64,000 bases of DNA from the NCBI GenBank assembly GCA_001404055.1, contig CXTY01000039.1:248001-312000 (forward strand), given 5' to 3'. A model generated the notes under the pieces. The model ran no database searches, was not told the origin of the DNA, and saw only the letters and a program-made list of their open reading frames with translations. Made by a program: the position numbers and the translations under genes. This stretch comes from Roseibium album. Its GTDB lineage: Bacteria; Pseudomonadota; Alphaproteobacteria; Rhizobiales; Stappiaceae. Positions within the stretch are counted from its first letter, which is position 1, and each line of letters starts with the position of its first letter. Of this stretch, positions 60,682 to 64,000 are shown in pieces.

Positions 60682-61944
60682 TTACTCGAAAACAGCGCCT
60701 GGGTTGTCAAGGCTGTCAGAGCCTTCAAACGCGATGTCGTCAAGCTTCAATACGATGACAACACGCTCGATGGACTTTGTCTGATCAACCAATGCATCAA
60801 CAGCTGCCTGGACAACAGCATTGCCCTCTTCGTTGCCCTCACCAATCATCTGGTCATAGGCTTCACCGCCTTCGGCACGCGCCTTCATGGCTTCAAATGC
60901 AGCCAGTGTTGCATCAAGCTTGGCTTTCATTTCTTCTGCCAGAGCCGGGTCTTCTGCAGCGACCATTTCGGCGAGAGAGGCACCGGAAACATCATTGCCG
61001 AGCGGGCTCTTGTATTCGCCAAAATAAACGTTCCGGATGCCGACAACATCATTGTAGTGAGACATGTGCGTGTTGTCGGAGAAGCAATCATGCTCTTCTT
61101 CCGGATCGTTCAGCATAAGGCCGAGTTTGATACGCTCACCGGCAAGTTCGCCGTAGGAGAGGGAACCCATGCCGGTCAGGATTGTTGCCAGACCGCCAGC
61201 TTCACCCTTACCGGCAAGGTCTTCACGCGCTGCACCACCCGGAGACCAGGCTGCGGCCATTTCTTCCAGATCGGAAATCAACAGGTCTGTGACCGCTGTC
61301 AGATACTGAATACGACGCTCACAGTTCCCACCAGTGCAGTTTGCCGGATCGTAATCGGTTGCCGGACGACTGCCTGCGCCTGCGCCAGTTCCATTCAGGT
61401 CCTGGCCCCAAAGCAGAAATTCGATGGCGTGGTAACCAGTTGCAACATTGGCTTCAACTTCGCCTGCTTCCTGAAGCTGGCCGGCAAGGAGGCTCGCAGT
61501 GATATTGGAAGCATCAATGGTTTCACCACCAACCTTGAGGGTTGGATTGGCAATCACATTGGCTGCATAAAAATCATTTTCCTCAGACTCGTCACCGTAG
61601 GAAGGGTCGACATAATCAATCAGGCCCTCATCCAATGGCCAGGCATTTACCTTGCCTTCCCAGTCGTCAACGAAGGCATTGCCAAACCGGTAGGCTTCGG
61701 TCTGCTGGTATGGAGTGCGGGCTTCGATCCAGGCGACACGCGCTGCTGCCAGGTTTGCTTCGGTCGGCTCAGCAACCAAAGCGTCAATCGCAGCTTTCAG
61801 TGTTTTTGCCGTAGAAAGGCTATCTGCATATTTGGCCTGGGCAACATCACCATAGGTCGACAGGACGTCGGCCGGTGCCGCGGCCATCGCCGGAGTTACG
61901 AACAGAGCTGTTGCAGCCAGAAGGCCGAGCTTGAAAGAATTCAT
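60682..61944 (-). CDS. Imelysin/IrpA family iron-regulated protein
   Basis: A 420-residue exported protein. Signal peptide MNSFKLGLLAATALFVTPAM, cleavage near AMAAA. The imelysin signature is ATGYHAIEFLLWGQDLNGTGAG, and RPATDYDPANCTGGNCERR follows, with a Cys pair; SFVDDWEG-type and LINDPEEEHDCFSDNTHMSHYND blocks are also typical of IrpA. Likely a periplasmic or surface iron-binding protein, or a peptidase-fold relative. GGGGTGG precedes ATG. The 70-residue upstream extension is not family-like. Confidence 0.93.
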   Translation of the reverse strand: MNSFKLGLLAATALFVTPAMAAAPADVLSTYGDVAQAKYADSLSTAKTLKAAIDALVAEPTEANLAAARVAWIEARTPYQQTEAYRFGNAFVDDWEGKVNAWPLDEGLIDYVDPSYGDESEENDFYAANVIANPTLKVGGETIDASNITASLLAGQLQEAGEVEANVATGYHAIEFLLWGQDLNGTGAGAGSRPATDYDPANCTGGNCERRIQYLTAVTDLLISDLEEMAAAWSPGGAAREDLAGKGEAGGLATILTGMGSLSYGELAGERIKLGLMLNDPEEEHDCFSDNTHMSHYNDVVGIRNVYFGEYKSPLGNDVSGASLAEMVAAEDPALAEEMKAKLDATLAAFEAMKARAEGGEAYDQMIGEGNEEGNAVVQAAVDALVDQTKSIERVVIVLKLDDIAFEGSDSLDNPGAVFE

Positions 61945-62255
61945 TGGTCCACCCCAATAATTTGAACCGCCTGTTACCGGTTTGACCCGGCTTAAAGGCA
62001 AATACTGAATGAATTTGCGAGGCAATATGCGTCGCTCAGAAGTCGCACAAATCATTTCATGAGTATAAAAGTCAAGTAATAATATCAAAAAAATCAATAG
62101 TTTAGAACGATTCAAAATTGTTGACTTAAAAATGCCAGATTTACTTCCCACCTGAAAGTTCTAAAGTCGTCATCAACCCTTTGATGCTAAAGAAAGTTTG
62201 GTATAGCTATACCAAGGCTGGCGAGATGGAAGGCCAGGCAACAGGAACGACACAC
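61945..62255. other. Divergent promoter region between irpA and terB-like genes
   Basis: AT-rich region of 311 bases, with no gene. It contains the ICE-like site and serves both directions. Confidence 0.6.
62101..62117. promoter_or_regulatory. Probable Irr iron control element (ICE-like box)
   Basis: TTTAGAACGATTCAAAA matches the rhizobial Irr iron control element, about TTTAGAA-N3-TTCTAAA, at 13 of 14 fixed positions. It lies in the irpA/terB divergent region, 157 bases upstream of the irpA start. Iron-responsive repression or activation of the imelysin operon by Irr is the natural inference. Confidence 0.6.
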
Positions 62256-62732
62256 ATGCTCGATGCGTTGAAAAGCTTTGTTCGCGAAATCACCTTTGGT
62301 GACAGTGGGAAAAAAACATTCGCCGAAGACGACAAGCGATTGGCGGCGGCTGCCCTGTTGTTTCACCTGATTGATGTCGACGGCGTCATTGAAGACAGTG
62401 AAAGCAGCAAGCTCCGTCAGATCCTGCAAAAATACTATGAGTTGAGCGACGCAGAAACGAGCGAACTCATCACAGCCGCCAAGCAGCGCGACGAGGAAGC
62501 AGTCGACCTCTACGGATTCACGTCGGTACTGAAAAGAACAACTGATGCGGAAGAACGCCTCGCAATCGTGGAAATGATGTGGGAGATCGTCTACGCGGAC
62601 GGTCACGTTCACGAGTTCGAAGACAACACCATCTGGCGTGTTGCAGAGCTTCTTGGCGTGTCCACAAGAGACAGAATGACCCTTCGTCACAAGGTCGCAC
62701 AAACAGCACCTGAAGATAGTGACGCGAACTAG
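62256..62732 (+). CDS. TerB-family tellurite resistance-like protein
   Basis: A 158-residue acidic helical protein. MLDALKSFVREITFGDSGKK then the TerB fold: LAAAALLFHLIDVDGVIEDSE, with acidic metal-binding loops and repeat VEMMWEIVYADGHVHEFEDNTIWRVAELLG (split in two). Start chosen at ATG with AGGA upstream; a frame from 62181 exists. TerB-like proteins bind Ca or other metals; the partner genes terC/terD are absent, and the label is a family name rather than evidence of tellurite resistance. Confidence 0.88.
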   Translation: MLDALKSFVREITFGDSGKKTFAEDDKRLAAAALLFHLIDVDGVIEDSESSKLRQILQKYYELSDAETSELITAAKQRDEEAVDLYGFTSVLKRTTDAEERLAIVEMMWEIVYADGHVHEFEDNTIWRVAELLGVSTRDRMTLRHKVAQTAPEDSDAN

Positions 62733-62947
62733 GGTTCAGACGCCAGCCGGTAGGATCAAAGTGGGGCTTTTGGGTAGCGGCAGTTCCATTTCTTGAAGCT
62801 CCCTCTGGGCTGTAACTTTAGAGTCTAACGCGCCACGCGAATTGGCTGATTGCTGCGCTCTTTACTGCTTAGTTAGAGATTTGAAACTAAAACATTGATT
62901 GCTTGGGGCTCGAACCCTGGCCCAATCAGCAATCAATGGGTTTTCTT
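62733..62947. other. Leader region upstream of the GT87 gene
   Basis: Holds a compound hairpin: CATTGATTGC/GCAATCAATG arms (62893-62938) with an inner TTGGG/CCCAA, followed by GGTTTTCTT. TGATTGCTG (62847-62855) could instead pair with CAGCAATCA (62927-62935), a competing structure. No gene is seen. Confidence 0.5.
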
Positions 62948-64000
62948 GTGAACACTCAAATTTATTCAAGGTCGAATATCGCTCCTGAAATCAAAAGGAG
63001 CGGTTTGATATTGACTGCTTTCTCGACTTTGATTTTGCTCCTCTATTTTGCTCACTCGGCCTATTTTCAAGTACGCCCCATCGGTAGTGACTTCGTATCT
63101 TTCTGGACTGCGGCAAAAGCCGTACTCGATCAAAACAGCCAACTTCCATATGATTTCAACGCGTTTTCTGCATTACAGGACACGTACTTCGGCTACTCGA
63201 ATGTGGCGTTTTTCTACCCGCCTTTCTTCTTGTTGTTGATCGCACCCTTTGGCATGCTGCCCTACGGTTTGAGCTACGCAGTATTTCAGTTCCTAAGCCT
63301 GGCAGGCGCTGCCTTTGCGATCGGAAAGATACTCGGAAGCTTGAAGGACTCCTGGCTCGCGCTGGCTGTGCCGGGATTTCTTTTTTGTGTCATGCACGGC
63401 CAAACAAGCTTGTTGTGCGTCTTTTTCTTCGGACTTGCCTTGGCTGCACTTGCCGAAAGACGGATGGTTCTTGCGGGCATTTTTATCGGACTATTGGCAA
63501 TCAAGCCGCAATTTGGCCTGCTGATACCGTTTGCTTTGCTCGCTGGTGGTTATTACCGGACGTTTACGGCAGCGAGCGCAACAACGCTTCTGCTCGGCGC
63601 AATCAGCCTGATGATATTTGGATTTGGCACCTGGGCGGCATTCTTGGAACAGTCCGGCCTGGCATATCAGGCGATGGTTTCGGGTTTGATCAGCCCTGAA
63701 AAACTCGCGTCACCGTTTGGCTGGTTGCTTCAGCTCGGGATACCGGCAAACATCTCCATTGTTGTTCAAACATCCCTGTCAATTTCGATCATTATCTGGG
63801 TCGTCATCTGCTGGCGGAAGCTGCAGAATTTCAACCTGCAAGCCATGCTGTTATCGGCAGGAGCATGTTTGGCAACACCTTTCATGCTGGACTACGACCT
63901 CGCTCTTCTTGCTGTTCCCCTTGCTTTTGCCATCTGCCTGAACAGAGAGACTCAATTCACGCGCGTGGAGGGTGGCATGTTGCTTGCCTCTGTCCTTCTG
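62948..64000 (+). CDS. GT87-type membrane glycosyltransferase, 3'-truncated by the window
   Basis: An open frame with no stop to the end (351 codons). It encodes a polytopic protein with at least eight hydrophobic segments. RPIGSDFVSFWTAAKAVLDQ near residue 38 and LPYDFNAFSAL, with Asp in the SDF motif, are typical of DUF2029/GT87 (alpha-mannosyltransferase-like). GTG is taken as start; TTG at 63005, four bases after AAGGAG, is an equally valid choice. GT87 enzymes use polyprenyl-phosphate sugars. No substrate can be named. Confidence 0.8.
   Translation, partial: MNTQIYSRSNIAPEIKRSGLILTAFSTLILLLYFAHSAYFQVRPIGSDFVSFWTAAKAVLDQNSQLPYDFNAFSALQDTYFGYSNVAFFYPPFFLLLIAPFGMLPYGLSYAVFQFLSLAGAAFAIGKILGSLKDSWLALAVPGFLFCVMHGQTSLLCVFFFGLALAALAERRMVLAGIFIGLLAIKPQFGLLIPFALLAGGYYRTFTAASATTLLLGAISLMIFGFGTWAAFLEQSGLAYQAMVSGLISPEKLASPFGWLLQLGIPANISIVVQTSLSISIIIWVVICWRKLQNFNLQAMLLSAGACLATPFMLDYDLALLAVPLAFAICLNRETQFTRVEGGMLLASVLL

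Noticed and set aside
61057..61965. 302-residue plus-strand frame opposite irpA
   Set aside because: Antisense to a gene with an unmistakable imelysin signature.
62893..62938. Possible tRNA remnant (minus strand GGGTTCGAGCCC)
   Set aside because: It looks like a T arm but the stem pairs poorly and no acceptor, D or anticodon arm is present; the hairpin explains the symmetry.

Overview
The window looks like a chromosomal segment of a marine-type alphaproteobacterium of the Hyphomicrobiales (Rhizobiales), most likely near Stappiaceae (Roseibium/Labrenzia-like). This rests on gene content (DUF2794, DUF1045, DUF924 and DUF1513 proteins, GluQRS, a ccm cluster, a C-P lyase operon of the phnGHIJKL-DUF1045-MN type), frequent TTG/GTG starts, and a motif resembling the Irr iron control element. 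The species is inference. No insertion sequence, prophage, integrase or CRISPR array is visible. The segment is dense chromosome with many short overlapping operons.

Layout. 0-4.1 kb: two tandem paralogous multi-spanning membrane proteins and a methyl-accepting chemotaxis protein (MCP). 4.2-7.4 kb: cytochrome c maturation genes ccmA, ccmB, ccmC, ccmD, ccmG. 7.5-10.9 kb: DUF1223 thioredoxin-fold protein, CDF metal transporter, an orphan UgpE-like sugar ABC permease and a HAD phosphatase. 11.0-14.3 kb (minus strand): glnK-amtB plus a second, separate amtB. 14.7-25.8 kb: assorted metabolic and repair genes (DUF924, solute-binding protein, TusA, PhhB, LMW-PTP, PAP2, HCCA isomerase, hybrid histidine kinase, AEC transporter, GluQRS, AlkA, hydrolase, GT4). 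25.8-30.7 kb: HBM-type MCP, ThpR, aldo-keto reductase, TesA. 30.8-36.4 kb: YbbA/YbbP-type ABC system, an exported unknown protein, BI-1 protein, DUF2794. 36.4-37.0 kb: structured noncoding region ending in an orphan terminator, a candidate sRNA. 37.0-43.4 kb: GNAT, pyrophosphatase, zincin, YqaA-DsbB-small TM operon, tRNA-Leu(CAA), cupin, CYTH-CHAD. 43.7-45.5 kb: exported caspase-like protein.

45.7-53.8 kb is a complete C-P lyase operon: divergent phnF, then phnG-H-I-J-K-L, a DUF1045 2H-phosphoesterase-like gene, phnM and phnN. A 16-bp perfect palindrome between phnF and phnG is the probable PhnF operator. No phosphonate transporter genes are present. 53.8-62 kb, minus strand: AsmA, then an iron-linked cluster reading imelysin/IrpA, di-heme oxidoreductase, second imelysin, DUF1513, preceded by an Irr-box-like site. 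The window closes with a TerB-like gene and the truncated start of a GT87-type membrane glycosyltransferase whose leader holds competing hairpins.

The points most worth follow-up are the imelysin/di-heme oxidoreductase/DUF1513 cluster with its ICE-like box and internal hairpin, the candidate sRNA near 36.8 kb, the DUF1045 gene embedded in the C-P lyase operon, the leader upstream of the GT87 gene, and the exported caspase-like protein.
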